A stretch of 64,000 bases of DNA from Ancrocorticia sp052089425. Lineage in GTDB: Bacteria > Actinomycetota > Actinomycetes > Actinomycetales > Actinomycetaceae. The DNA lies in NCBI RefSeq assembly GCF_052089425.1, contig NZ_JBQCZW010000011.1:3710-67709 (forward strand). The letters are read 5' to 3'. Position numbers and translations under genes: made by a program. Positions 7,657 through 16,345 of the stretch are shown piece after piece. Positions within the stretch are counted from its first letter, which is position 1, and each line of letters opens with the position of its first letter. A model generated the notes under the pieces. The model did no database searches, was not told the origin of the DNA, and saw only the letters and a program-made list of their open reading frames with translations.

Positions 7657-9201
7657 TTACTCGCGCGCTCCGATGTGCCGTGACGTTTTCGCCGCAATTG
7701 GTTCGAGCGCCCGATAGATCTCTAGATAGCGATGGAAGTAGAAATCGTATTCTTCATAGGCACCCGGCCGAGGCTCGATTGTCCGCCCGATTGACATCAT
7801 GTTTCCTGCCGCATCTTGGATGCTCTCATATATTCCAGCTCCCACGGCAGCTAGGATCGCGCAGCCAACCAGCGGCCCCTCCGTGTTCTCAGGTAGGGAC
7901 ATTGGCACGCCTGTCACGTCCGCATGCATCTGCATCCAAAACTCTGACTTCGTTGGCCCGCCGGACACCATCACCGTCGTGGGGTCGAGGCCCTTTTCAC
8001 GCATCGTGTCAAAGATAGTTCGGGTACCAAAGCACACGCTTTCGAGCACGGCGCGATACAGGTGGTTTTCAGTATGAGCGAGCGTGAGCCCGGTGAAGGC
8101 ACCACGCGAATATGCGTTGGAAAAGGGGGAACGATTCCCTTGGAAGTGATCAAGTGCGATCACACCATCCGATCCAATCGGAATCTCCTTAGCTCGCTCA
8201 TCCAGAATTTGATAGATGTCGGCTCCGGTTTCCGCAGCATCCGTATGCGCCTGCAATGTGAAGCCTTTGGCGAACCAGTTGTTCACAGAACCAGAGGAAA
8301 TCTGGCCAGCCTCCACGGTGTATTGTCCCGGAACAATCGCATCGAAGTAGGCTCCCCATAGGCCCTTAGAGTAGATAGCTTGGTCAGTCTGTCCCAGCAT
8401 CACGTGTGAAGACCCAGTAATAAGCGCTAATGATCCGGGCACAACAACGCCAAGACCAATGGCGCCTACGTGTGCGTCAATTCCGCCCATCGCTACGGGA
8501 ATACCAGCTGGAAGTCCCAGCTCGTTTGCTGCGGCACTGCTGAGTTCACCCACTCGTTCGCCCATGTTGAGCACACGCGAAGGAATTCTCCCAAGAGCAT
8601 CAGGAATGCCAGCATGTGTATAGAGATTGGTTGGCCACCCTGACCAGTTCGAATCGTAAAAGTACTTACACGTTGCCGTGCAAATGGACATCGTCCATTC
8701 ACCCGTCAACCTAAAGTTCATCCAATCCACGCAGTCAGCAAAGACTTCGGCTTTGGAGTATGTTTCAGGTTCGTGGCGGCTCAACCACATCAGTTTAGGT
8801 ATACCCCATTCGGCAGAAACCGTTTCCTGCCCTGCATACTTCAGTGCCGGATCACCTGTGTTCGTTAAATCCTCGGCCTCCTGTGCGGCGCGGACGTCCA
8901 TCCATAGGAGGGCGGGACGCAGTGGTGCGCCATCCCTGTTGCAAGCGACCAACGTCGAGGCCGTCCCATCCACGCACATACCGGCGATTCTCGAGGCATC
9001 GATACCGTCGAGAGCTTTGGGGAGCGCGGCCTTGAGGCCCTCCCACCAATCGTCTGGGTTCTGTTCAGCCCACGCCGGGCGTGGCCGTGCCGTATCGACT
9101 GGTACGGACGCTGTTGCTTCCAGCTGACCGTGGGGATCGAGGAGTGCAACGCGTACCCCGCCCGTGCCCACATCAACTGCTAAAAGTAGTTGTTCTACCA
9201 T
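7657..9201 (-). CDS. FGGY-family carbohydrate kinase (pentulokinase type)
   Basis: 514 residues, full length for FGGY kinases. The N-terminal domain opens with the actin-like phosphate loop AVDVGTGGVRVALLD and contains MCVDGTAST. The C-terminal domain contains MGGIDAHVGAIGLG with the likely catalytic Asp, ITGSSHVMLG, and the adenosine loop VSGGPTKSEFW. These enzymes phosphorylate ketopentoses, glycerol or related sugars. Next to a polyol dehydrogenase and a SorC-type regulator, the most likely job is phosphorylating a pentulose (ribulose or xylulose) made by the dehydrogenase. L-fuculokinase- or erythritol-type activity cannot be excluded. It follows the regulator gene on the same strand after a 152-bp gap holding its own candidate operator. 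Confidence 0.85.
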   Translation of the reverse strand: MVEQLLLAVDVGTGGVRVALLDPHGQLEATASVPVDTARPRPAWAEQNPDDWWEGLKAALPKALDGIDASRIAGMCVDGTASTLVACNRDGAPLRPALLWMDVRAAQEAEDLTNTGDPALKYAGQETVSAEWGIPKLMWLSRHEPETYSKAEVFADCVDWMNFRLTGEWTMSICTATCKYFYDSNWSGWPTNLYTHAGIPDALGRIPSRVLNMGERVGELSSAAANELGLPAGIPVAMGGIDAHVGAIGLGVVVPGSLALITGSSHVMLGQTDQAIYSKGLWGAYFDAIVPGQYTVEAGQISSGSVNNWFAKGFTLQAHTDAAETGADIYQILDERAKEIPIGSDGVIALDHFQGNRSPFSNAYSRGAFTGLTLAHTENHLYRAVLESVCFGTRTIFDTMREKGLDPTTVMVSGGPTKSEFWMQMHADVTGVPMSLPENTEGPLVGCAILAAVGAGIYESIQDAAGNMMSIGRTIEPRPGAYEEYDFYFHRYLEIYRALEPIAAKTSRHIGARE

Positions 9202-9303
9202 GGTTTATCCTCACTTCGTTGTGGAGTTCTCTCAACGGGTATTTTCATGGTTCTCCGGCGGAGTCCGTTTACACCACCGTCCTTTCTCTCGAATCGCCGC
9301 TCT

Positions 9304-9347
9304 CACCGGTATTCGGGCAGATTTCCTGCTCCCACCAGTATTCGGGC
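9304..9347. promoter_or_regulatory. Paired 15-bp direct repeat in the FGGY kinase promoter region
   Basis: CACCGGTATTCGGGC (9304-9318) and CACCAGTATTCGGGC (9333-9347) differ at one base and are 29 bp apart start to start. They lie between the SorC-type regulator stop and the kinase start. The near identity in otherwise unconserved spacer DNA makes them good candidates for binding sites of the adjacent regulator. Confidence 0.5.
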
Positions 9348-9353
9348 GAGTCT

Positions 9354-10313
9354 CTATTTCGGATCTGTCTCCCTCAAGACTTCGCGCGCTGTGGATTGGC
9401 TGGTGATGAGGATGCTCGGGTAGCCGCCCAGAAGCGCCGCGCGCGTGATCGCACTCTTTTGCAAACCAACGGCCACCGCAATTGAGGTATCAACCTTCTT
9501 CAGGTCATCAATGGATAGCCCGATCGTGCGCGCCTCCCAATCGGGATCCACGATCTGCCCCACTCCATTAATGAAGTGGCCGAGAATATCGCCAACCCCA
9601 CCTTTGGCGCGAAGCTGAGTGGCATCGCCGCGAGTCAAACATCCGGCCTCCACCAGCACGGAATCGGTTCGCAGCGCACCGAGGGAGTAGAGAGCCACGC
9701 TGGCCTTCTTGCCGTGTTCGAGTACGTTGGCCACAGCGGGATCTTGGCTCAACGCCGTGGCCAACTCCGGCGATCCCACGATGGCTGGGCACGGAAGTAC
9801 CAACGCTTGGCCACGTGCGCGCTTGGCAACACTCACCACAGTCTGCGCCGCGGACGGCACCTTGCCTAGCGTGGCGATTCCTCCGTTGAGCTGGACAACG
9901 GTGGGATGATCCGCCCATCCCTCGCCCAGACAGGAGGCTACCCGAGCCATGGTATTACCCCAAGAGATTCCCACTACTTCGGGGTTCGGGCGAATCTGCA
10001 CCATGACTTGAGCGGCGTGGGCGCACACTTCCCCAATAGTTTGAGACAAGGTTGCGCGATCGCGCACCACTACGGCCTCCTCCAGCGAGTAACGCTGAAG
10101 GAGTTCTGCTTCCAGATCGCCATCACGCGAGTAGGGATCGTGCACGCGAACCTGCACGAAGCCTTCGTTACGTCCAACTTCCAGCAGGCGGCTCACCTTC
10201 CATCGGGAGAACCCGAGTTCTTCCGCTATCTGCTGGTGGTTCCGCCCCTGAACGTAAAAGAGCTCGCAGACCTTGAGGACTGCGTCCCTGCGCTGGGTAT
10301 CGTCCGGTTTCAT
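9354..10313 (-). CDS. SorC/DeoR-type sugar-binding transcription regulator
   Basis: 319 residues. The N-terminal HTH (about residues 10-50) contains CELFYVQGRNHQQIAEELG and FSRWKVSRLLE; the rest is a SorC effector domain with VVGISWGNTMARVA, VQLNGGI and a closing KKVDTSIAVAVG. The effector domain senses a phosphorylated sugar. ATG 10313 has GAGGAAG seven bases upstream; the longer 10-residue N-terminus is not favoured. It lies between the dehydrogenase and the kinase on the same strand, so it is probably the local regulator of polyol use. Confidence 0.87.
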   Translation of the reverse strand: MKPDDTQRRDAVLKVCELFYVQGRNHQQIAEELGFSRWKVSRLLEVGRNEGFVQVRVHDPYSRDGDLEAELLQRYSLEEAVVVRDRATLSQTIGEVCAHAAQVMVQIRPNPEVVGISWGNTMARVASCLGEGWADHPTVVQLNGGIATLGKVPSAAQTVVSVAKRARGQALVLPCPAIVGSPELATALSQDPAVANVLEHGKKASVALYSLGALRTDSVLVEAGCLTRGDATQLRAKGGVGDILGHFINGVGQIVDPDWEARTIGLSIDDLKKVDTSIAVAVGLQKSAITRAALLGGYPSILITSQSTAREVLRETDPK

Positions 10314-10436
10314 GCCACTTCCTCTTGCATGCGCCCGGCCCACCGCTTCTGGGCGCAGCGTGCCACCGCACCGTCACTCGGCGAGGTACGGAACGACGGC
10401 ATCGGGAGCCCCGCTAGGCCGCGCATCCCGCCATCC

Positions 10437-11489
10437 CTAGGACACCTGAGTTTTCTCTGGCATGAAGATGACTTTGGAGGAGTGAATGGTCCGCTCCTTC
10501 ATGTTCTTGATTGTCTCGGCCACCGCATCCAAGCCCAGCTCATGAGTAATCATGAACTCCCACTTCAAATCACCGGACGCCAACTTATCCACCGTCGTCG
10601 TCCACTCCGTACCAGGGAACGGCGCAGAAAACGAATTCCACGACCCAAGAATCGCCGTCTCCAACCGCATCATCCGCGCCCAACTCGCATCCGAAATCGT
10701 AATATCCGCATTCGGAATACCAATCAACACAAGCTGACCATGACGAGCAGTCATCGCCACCGCCTCATCCGGAACAGCGCGAGCACCCGAGGTATCAACA
10801 ACCACATCGAAGCCGTCACCCACCACAGCCGCCAACTCTTCGGCGCCCACCGGCGCCGCTGTAGCACCCGCCTCCAACGCCAAAGCCACCTTCTGCGCCG
10901 AGACATCAATGGACACAACCTCACTAGCCCCCATGAGCTTGGCCCACTGGATCGCAAACAACCCAATCGGCCCGCCACCACCAGTCACCGCCACACGAGA
11001 ACCCACCGTCAGCTTCGTCTTGAGGATCGCATGAAGAGCGATCGCGGCCGGATCCACCATCGCAGCAGCCCGCAAATCAAGACCCTCAGGCACCTTCAAC
11101 AACAAATCCGCAGGACCAGCAACATAATCCGCATACGCACCATCACGCCGCGAACCGTAATAATCATAATCCTCACACAACGAGTAATGCCCCTGCTCAC
11201 ACGGACCACACCTAAAGCACGGCAACATCGGCGGCACCGTCACATGATCACCGGGCTCCACGCTCTCGACGCCCTCACCAACAGCCTCAACCACACCAGA
11301 AAACTCGTGCCCGCAGATCAGCGGCAAGGAGTGGGGGCCCTTCTTGTACATCCGATCAAGGTCCGAACCACACACACCACACGCAGCCACCTTGATCAAC
11401 GCCTCACCCGGCCCCGCCTTAGGCTTTTCCACCTGCTCCAACCGAATATCTCCAACCCCGTACATCATGACGGCGTTCATCTGTGCCAT
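10437..11489 (-). CDS. Zinc-dependent polyol dehydrogenase (MDR superfamily)
   Basis: 350 residues with both MDR zinc sites: catalytic ACGVCGSD (Cys39) and CGHEFSG, and structural CFRCGPCEQGHYSLC. The nucleotide fold has TGGGGPIGLFAIQWAK. The sequence resembles L-iditol/galactitol-1-phosphate dehydrogenases, which oxidise a polyol or polyol phosphate with NAD in the cytoplasm. With the SorC-type regulator and FGGY kinase next door, a polyol to pentulose to pentulose-5-phosphate route (arabitol, xylitol or ribitol) is the simplest model. No dedicated sugar transporter is in the window beside it, so uptake would rely on a distant system. Confidence 0.87.
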   Translation of the reverse strand: MAQMNAVMMYGVGDIRLEQVEKPKAGPGEALIKVAACGVCGSDLDRMYKKGPHSLPLICGHEFSGVVEAVGEGVESVEPGDHVTVPPMLPCFRCGPCEQGHYSLCEDYDYYGSRRDGAYADYVAGPADLLLKVPEGLDLRAAAMVDPAAIALHAILKTKLTVGSRVAVTGGGGPIGLFAIQWAKLMGASEVVSIDVSAQKVALALEAGATAAPVGAEELAAVVGDGFDVVVDTSGARAVPDEAVAMTARHGQLVLIGIPNADITISDASWARMMRLETAILGSWNSFSAPFPGTEWTTTVDKLASGDLKWEFMITHELGLDAVAETIKNMKERTIHSSKVIFMPEKTQVS

Positions 11490-11815
11490 TGGTTTACCTC
11501 CCTGTATCCCGTTTTTCTCGACTGTTCCACACTAGATCGGTGAGCCGGTTGGCATGTGTTTCCAGAGAGAATTGCACATATGTGGCAATGGAGCGCATCG
11601 TCATCCATGAATTGAGGGCACAAGACCTACACCGCAACAAATCCGGGGCGCCGAGTGTGGAGTGGCGAGCGAGGGAGCGAACACACACGAGCAGCGGGCG
11701 TGACCGGCGGCAACGGGTCTGGCCGGCGGCGCCAGCAGCAGACGCGCCATGTGAGCCGCCTTCCACTTGACGGAACCTCGCCCCGCACCTGCCCACACTG
11801 TGGCAACTTCGGATT
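11490..11815. other. Intergenic region, 326 bp
   Basis: This lies between the dehydrogenase and response-regulator starts, which are divergent, so both promoters should be here. Short open frames across it are shadows without ribosome sites. No clear palindrome, repeat or RNA gene was found. Confidence 0.6.
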
Positions 11816-12475
11816 ATGAAGCTTGTGTTGGCAGACGATGTGGCCCTCCTACGTGACGGCCTCGCGGCGCTCCTCCAGGGCGCGGGCCATACGATTGTGG
11901 GCACGGCGGCCGATGCAGATGAGCTGCGCTCCCTTGTCCGCTCTCTCATGGCCACACCCGATCAGCCGGACGCGCTGATCACCGATATCCGCATGCCGCC
12001 GGATAACACGAATGACGGGCTGGTTGCTGCGGTAGAGCTCCGCTCCGAGTTCCCCGGCCTGCCCGTGGTGGTGCTTTCTGCCTACGTTGCCGGCCCGTAC
12101 GTTGACCAGCTCATGGCGGATTCGGATGGCGGAACGGGCTACCTGCTCAAGGAGCGCGTGGGCCGGATCGAAGATTTTCTCCACACCCTCGAGGTTGTTG
12201 TTGCCGGCGGGGTGGTTGTGGATCCCGAAGTTGTCAGCCATCTCATGGGTGGCTCCAGCCGCGCACTCAGCCGCCTCACTGACCGCGAGCGCGCCGTCCT
12301 TTCCCTTATGGCCGAGGGACTTTCCAACTCGCAGATCGGCGAGAAACTGGTGCTCTCGCGAACTGCGGTGTCCAAGCACGTGGCCAACATTTTCATGAAG
12401 CTGGACCTACCGCCCGGCGAGGATAACCGGCGCGTGAGAGCCGTCCTCACCTGGCTTCGCGCGGAAAAGCCGTAG
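11816..12475 (+). CDS. NarL/LuxR-family response regulator
   Basis: 219 residues. The receiver domain opens MKLVLADDVALLRDG (acidic pair Asp7/Asp8), the phosphoacceptor is Asp57 in LITDIRMPP, and the conserved Lys is in GYLLKE. The C-terminal LuxR HTH contains LTDRERAVLSLMAEGLSN and LSRTAVSKHVANIFMKL. It would be activated by the adjacent histidine kinase and bind promoters as a dimer. The two genes are tail to tail, 6 bp apart, rather than in the usual operon order. The ABC/FtsX genes beyond the kinase are a likely target. Confidence 0.93.
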   Translation: MKLVLADDVALLRDGLAALLQGAGHTIVGTAADADELRSLVRSLMATPDQPDALITDIRMPPDNTNDGLVAAVELRSEFPGLPVVVLSAYVAGPYVDQLMADSDGGTGYLLKERVGRIEDFLHTLEVVVAGGVVVDPEVVSHLMGGSSRALSRLTDRERAVLSLMAEGLSNSQIGEKLVLSRTAVSKHVANIFMKLDLPPGEDNRRVRAVLTWLRAEKP

Positions 12476-12481
12476 CGAGGT

Positions 12482-13717
12482 TTAGCTCCAGTCCGGCTCG
12501 GTTGGTGCACATATGTGCACTTGTGTTCCCTCTCCGGCCGTGGATTCCACGCGGAGCCCACCGCCCACCACTTCGAGGCGTTCGGAGATTCCGGCCAGCC
12601 CGTGCCCGGTTTCGGCTGGCGTTGCCCCACCGGTTCCTTGATCGCCGACGACGGCGGATACCTCCGCATCCCCTAACTCCAGTTCGAGGGTGGCTTGGTT
12701 GGTTCCCGAATGCTTAGCCACGTTGGTCAGTGTTTCTGACAGAGCGAAATACACCGCTGTAGCAACCGGAAGCGCTGGTTCACTCCCACCTGTAACGCGC
12801 ACATGAACGTCAAGGCCCGAACGTGCGCAAAGATCCTCAACAGCCGCCTTGAGGCCCAGATCGGTGAGGACTGCCGGATGAATCCCGTGCACCACCTCCC
12901 GAAGCTGACGCAGCGAGGATTCGGCTTGGCTCTGTGCCTCTTCGATGAGTGGCAGGAGCCGGGCACGGGCCTCCGGATCGTCAGACCCGGCCGCTACTCG
13001 TGCCGCACCCAGCTTCATGGTGAGAGCCACGAGCTCTTGTTGCGTGCCGTCGTGCAAATCGCGTTCAATGCGTGTGCGTTCTGCTTCAAAGGCATCCACC
13101 AAGGTGATCCTGCCCTTGCGCAGCCCTGTGACTTGGCCACGAAGTTCGGCGGCGTTGGCCTCATCGGGCGTGGTGGCCAGCGATTCAATGATCCGGACCC
13201 GGATCTTTCCCAGTAGCCAGAGAAGCCAGAACAGAAGAACAACAACGGCTATGCCGATGAGGATCAGCCACCATGTCTTACTGACAGGCCCGTCCACGAT
13301 CCAATCCCCGATCTGGATGACAGGACGATCTGGGCCGGAAATGAATGGCGCCACCATGAAAGTGGCCGCCAGAACCAACCCCACGAAGGCAAGGAAGAAC
13401 GAGGCCGTGGACACCAACAAGGTGGACAGCGTGACAGGCAGATCCCGTTTCCAGAAGTCCGCCGTTGCTACCCGCCCACTGAGCCACTTGCCCATTTTCG
13501 AGCCGTGCCGTTCCGATGGCGTTTCGGCCCCGACGATCCGGCCAATCCATCGCTCTACTTCGGCAAGTGCAGGCACCGTGATGTGGACGAGGAAAACAGT
13601 GAGCACTACGGCGATGATCTCAAATATCCAGACCACAGCATGCGCAAGCTCGTTGATGATGAGAGCTGCGGGATGGGGGGTGCGCTTTTCGCCATCGTGA
13701 TCCATAAATCCGACCAT
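12482..13717 (-). CDS. Sensor histidine kinase (HisKA_3/NarX type)
   Basis: 411 residues. Three hydrophobic segments at about residues 20-50, 93-127 and 148-171 give a membrane sensor with only short outside loops, as in intramembrane-sensing kinases. The dimerisation box ERDLHDGTQQELVAL has the phosphorylated His222, followed by the HPAVL segment, an N-box ETLTNVAKHSG and a G-box GHGLAGISERLEVVGG. It should autophosphorylate and pass phosphate to the facing NarL-type regulator. The start ATG 13717 has a weak ribosome site; Met5 is an alternative. The ABC gene starts 119 bp away on the other strand, so promoters overlap in that space. Confidence 0.92.
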   Translation of the reverse strand: MVGFMDHDGEKRTPHPAALIINELAHAVVWIFEIIAVVLTVFLVHITVPALAEVERWIGRIVGAETPSERHGSKMGKWLSGRVATADFWKRDLPVTLSTLLVSTASFFLAFVGLVLAATFMVAPFISGPDRPVIQIGDWIVDGPVSKTWWLILIGIAVVVLLFWLLWLLGKIRVRIIESLATTPDEANAAELRGQVTGLRKGRITLVDAFEAERTRIERDLHDGTQQELVALTMKLGAARVAAGSDDPEARARLLPLIEEAQSQAESSLRQLREVVHGIHPAVLTDLGLKAAVEDLCARSGLDVHVRVTGGSEPALPVATAVYFALSETLTNVAKHSGTNQATLELELGDAEVSAVVGDQGTGGATPAETGHGLAGISERLEVVGGGLRVESTAGEGTQVHICAPTEPDWS

Positions 13718-13836
13718 ACGGTCTCAGGCGGCCATTCCCAAGAAACACGGGTACCCGGTGGTGGTGGATCTACGTCCACCCCAGTTCGGTACAACGGGCC
13801 AGTGCTCTGGGATGCATTCGCGGGCAGGGTGGAGAC

Positions 13837-14811
13837 ATGTTCAAGAAAAACTCGCATGACGGCAGCCACGGGCAAGCCGCGGACAACACGAAGAAGGCGC
13901 ACGTCGAATCGAAGAGACGGCATCGCTCCTCGGGACGCCGATACTCTGCAGGCGGCACGAGTACAGCGGGCCACGGTGGGGCCGCGCGTCAGGGCGACAT
14001 CACATCCGAAGGTGGCGTGGCGGTGGCGGAACTTACGCGCACCTTCAAGATCCCCGGGCGAAGGGAAAAGGTAGAGGCACTGGCGGGAGTGAACCTCGAG
14101 CTGAGGCCCGGTTCCTTCACATCAATCGTGGGAGCCTCCGGCTCCGGCAAGTCCACGCTGATGCTCTGCGTGGCGGGGCTGGACCAGCCCACATCGGGCA
14201 CCGTCAACATGCTCGGCGTGGAAACAAGCGGACTGGGGCGGCGCGAACGCGCCACATTCCGAGCAGAGAACGTGGGCTTCATTTTTCAGGACGGGAACCT
14301 CGTCAGCTCGCTGAGCGCACGCGACAACATTGCCCTTCCCGGTCAGCTGCGGCACAAGCCGCTTGCCCGCAGTGCCGTCAACGAAGCGCTCGAACGCGTG
14401 GGGCTGAGCGGTCAGGCACGGCGTATGCCTTCCGCCCTGTCCGGAGGCGAGCGCCAGCGCGTGGCCGTTGCTCGCGTTCTGGCCTCCAAGCCCGCCGTGA
14501 TTTTCGCCGATGAGCCAACCGCGGCACTCGATGTGGGGGCCGGGGAACAGGTGTTGGGATGGCTACGCGAGGCCGCCAATGGCGGCAGTTCAGTTCTCAT
14601 GGTGACTCACGATGCTCAGGCCGCCGCACGGGCGGACCGCGTGCTTGTCATGAACGCGGGGCGCATCGCCCGCGAGTTGCCCGGCGGGGACCCACAGAAG
14701 ATCTCCGATGCCGTGTTGAGCGGACGCGTCAAGAAGGTTGATTCAAGCTCGGATGGACGGGAGAACTCCCGCCCAGTATTCACTCGCGTTCAGGACGGTG
14801 AGGCCCGATGA
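13837..14811 (+). CDS. ABC transporter ATP-binding protein, MacB/LolD type
   Basis: 324 residues. The core has Walker A GASGSGKST at about residues 99-107, the Q-loop FIFQDGNL, signature LSGGERQRVAVAR, Walker B VIFADEPTAALD and H-loop VTHD, as in LolD/MacB ATPases that work with FtsX-type permeases. The first 60 residues are a polar, His/Gly/Ser-rich extension unlike the family; ATG 13837 has GGTGGAG five bases upstream, while GTG 14017 would give a normal-length protein. It overlaps the permease gene by ATGA. With the adjacent two-component genes this looks like a cell-envelope stress or peptide-resistance module; the substrate is unknown. Confidence 0.88.
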   Translation: MFKKNSHDGSHGQAADNTKKAHVESKRRHRSSGRRYSAGGTSTAGHGGAARQGDITSEGGVAVAELTRTFKIPGRREKVEALAGVNLELRPGSFTSIVGASGSGKSTLMLCVAGLDQPTSGTVNMLGVETSGLGRRERATFRAENVGFIFQDGNLVSSLSARDNIALPGQLRHKPLARSAVNEALERVGLSGQARRMPSALSGGERQRVAVARVLASKPAVIFADEPTAALDVGAGEQVLGWLREAANGGSSVLMVTHDAQAAARADRVLVMNAGRIARELPGGDPQKISDAVLSGRVKKVDSSSDGRENSRPVFTRVQDGEAR

Positions 14812-16145
14812 TTCACTTTTTGTTTGCTGATCTGCGCGCCAATGCGCGCGTGTGGCTGTGGACATTCGTGGTTGCGCTCGTGTGCGGAACGGCGGTGTCC
14901 TCCCAATTCGCGCTGATGCGCGGCGGCGTGAGTGCAGCGGAAGCCACCGGCGATCCGGACATGAAGGAGACCGCCATTACCGTTGCCGTCTTCGTCATCG
15001 TCTTCGTTGCCATCAGCGCCCTAGCAGTCCTGACGTCCACAATCCGGTTGGCCATGGAGCTACGCCGCCGCGACATCGGGCTCTGGCGGGCGTTAGGAAT
15101 GGCGCCACGGCGCGTTGGAACGATTCTGTTGGGCGAGCTAGCAATCGTTGGTGGGGCCGGAGGGATCGTGGGATGCGTTCTCGCCATCCCGGCGGCCAAA
15201 GTGCTCCAACCCATGCTGGTCAGCGAAAATGTGGCGATGCCCGGCATGCAGCCCGAACTGAGCGTGAATGACGGGGCATGGTGCGCGGTGATCGTGGCCG
15301 CTACCTGTTTTGTGAGCGGTTGGGCCGCTATACGTTCGAGCCTCAGGGCTCCCGAGGCCGGATTGCTGCGCGGAGAGGAGGTCCGGCCCTTGCGCCGCGC
15401 CATCGTTGGAATGCTCTTCCGCGCGCTGTTAGTGATCGGTGCCGCAGCCGGGCTGATTGCCACTCTGGCGGTCGATTCTTCGCAGGTGGATGACATCTTC
15501 TCTGTGGTGACAGGTTCTGGTTTTGCTGTCCTAGCGCTGGTCATTCTGTTGACGCCGTGGGTATCCCCACTGATTGAACGCCTGCTGGGCGCCCTGCCGA
15601 TACGTTCGGTGAGCTGGCATGTAGCAACCCGCACGTGCGCTGCTGAATCCGGACGATCCAGCGCCACCGTTCTGCCCTTCACAATTGCGATCGGGCTGAC
15701 GGGGCTGTTCTTTGGCTGGAAGGCGTTGGGAGCCTCCGGAGTAACGCCCGCAGGAATGTTCTCGCTGTTCGGACCAGCACTGATCGTGGCGTGGGTTGGC
15801 GGCGTGGCCGTCATTGCCATGAGCGCTGGTAGGAGGCGCCGTGACGGTGCCCTACTCATTGCGGCAGGTGCACGCGAGGAACATCTCTTCACTATCGACC
15901 TATCCGAAGGCATCGTCCACACCCTAGCGGCCACTCTGGCCGGGTTGACCATCACTCTAGGCTCGTTGCTTGCTGGTACATACATCTTCGGAGCGGAGGC
16001 TGGCCCCGTGTTGGCGGATGGGCCTTGGCTTCAGGTTGGTGTTATCGCTGCCGCTACGCTTGCCACCGCCTGCATCGCCGTGGCGGCCACGCGTGCATTT
16101 GCTCCAGCATCGGCAACCCTGAGCGCGCTGCGGACTGCTGAGTGA
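14808..16145 (+). CDS. FtsX-like ABC permease
   Basis: 445 residues. A first membrane helix at the N-terminus is followed by a short outside segment and three helices forming an FtsX domain (VAISALAVLTSTIRLAMELR, RRDIGLWRALGMAPRRVG), then a second membrane block toward the C-terminus. Translation is coupled to the ATPase by an ATGA overlap. Because it has two FtsX-like halves in one chain, it may act with the ATPase dimer as a complete mechanotransmission-type exporter or envelope remodeller. The extracellular domain is small, so it is not a MacB with a large periplasmic domain. Confidence 0.87.
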   Translation: MIHFLFADLRANARVWLWTFVVALVCGTAVSSQFALMRGGVSAAEATGDPDMKETAITVAVFVIVFVAISALAVLTSTIRLAMELRRRDIGLWRALGMAPRRVGTILLGELAIVGGAGGIVGCVLAIPAAKVLQPMLVSENVAMPGMQPELSVNDGAWCAVIVAATCFVSGWAAIRSSLRAPEAGLLRGEEVRPLRRAIVGMLFRALLVIGAAAGLIATLAVDSSQVDDIFSVVTGSGFAVLALVILLTPWVSPLIERLLGALPIRSVSWHVATRTCAAESGRSSATVLPFTIAIGLTGLFFGWKALGASGVTPAGMFSLFGPALIVAWVGGVAVIAMSAGRRRRDGALLIAAGAREEHLFTIDLSEGIVHTLAATLAGLTITLGSLLAGTYIFGAEAGPVLADGPWLQVGVIAAATLATACIAVAATRAFAPASATLSALRTAE

Positions 16146-16281
16146 TAGGGTCCGCAGCCTCACCTCCACCTATGACTCGTGCGAGTTGCCACTGCGGCCA
16201 GCTACTCACACGCGTATATGGCGGTGCCGATAGGCTGCCTAGGCAGTGCCGTTGGATGAGGAGATTGGCGCGGGGGTTCGC

Positions 16282-16297
16282 CGTCGTCGTCAAAAAA
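16282..16297 (-). repeat. T6-(GAC)3G dispersed motif, copy 1
   Basis: The minus strand reads TTTTTTGACGACGACG followed by GCG. It lies about 50 bases downstream of the peptide-ABC ATPase stop in the spacer between convergent genes. One of five exact copies in the window (see findings). Confidence 0.85.
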
Positions 16298-16345
16298 TTC
16301 GGCAGCTTTCCCAACCAACAGCGTCCTACGGACTCGCAGTCACCA

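Noticed and set aside
13839..14074. Open frames over the low-complexity start of the ABC ATPase as separate genes
   Set aside because: They lie antisense or out of frame to a long real gene and have no ribosome site.
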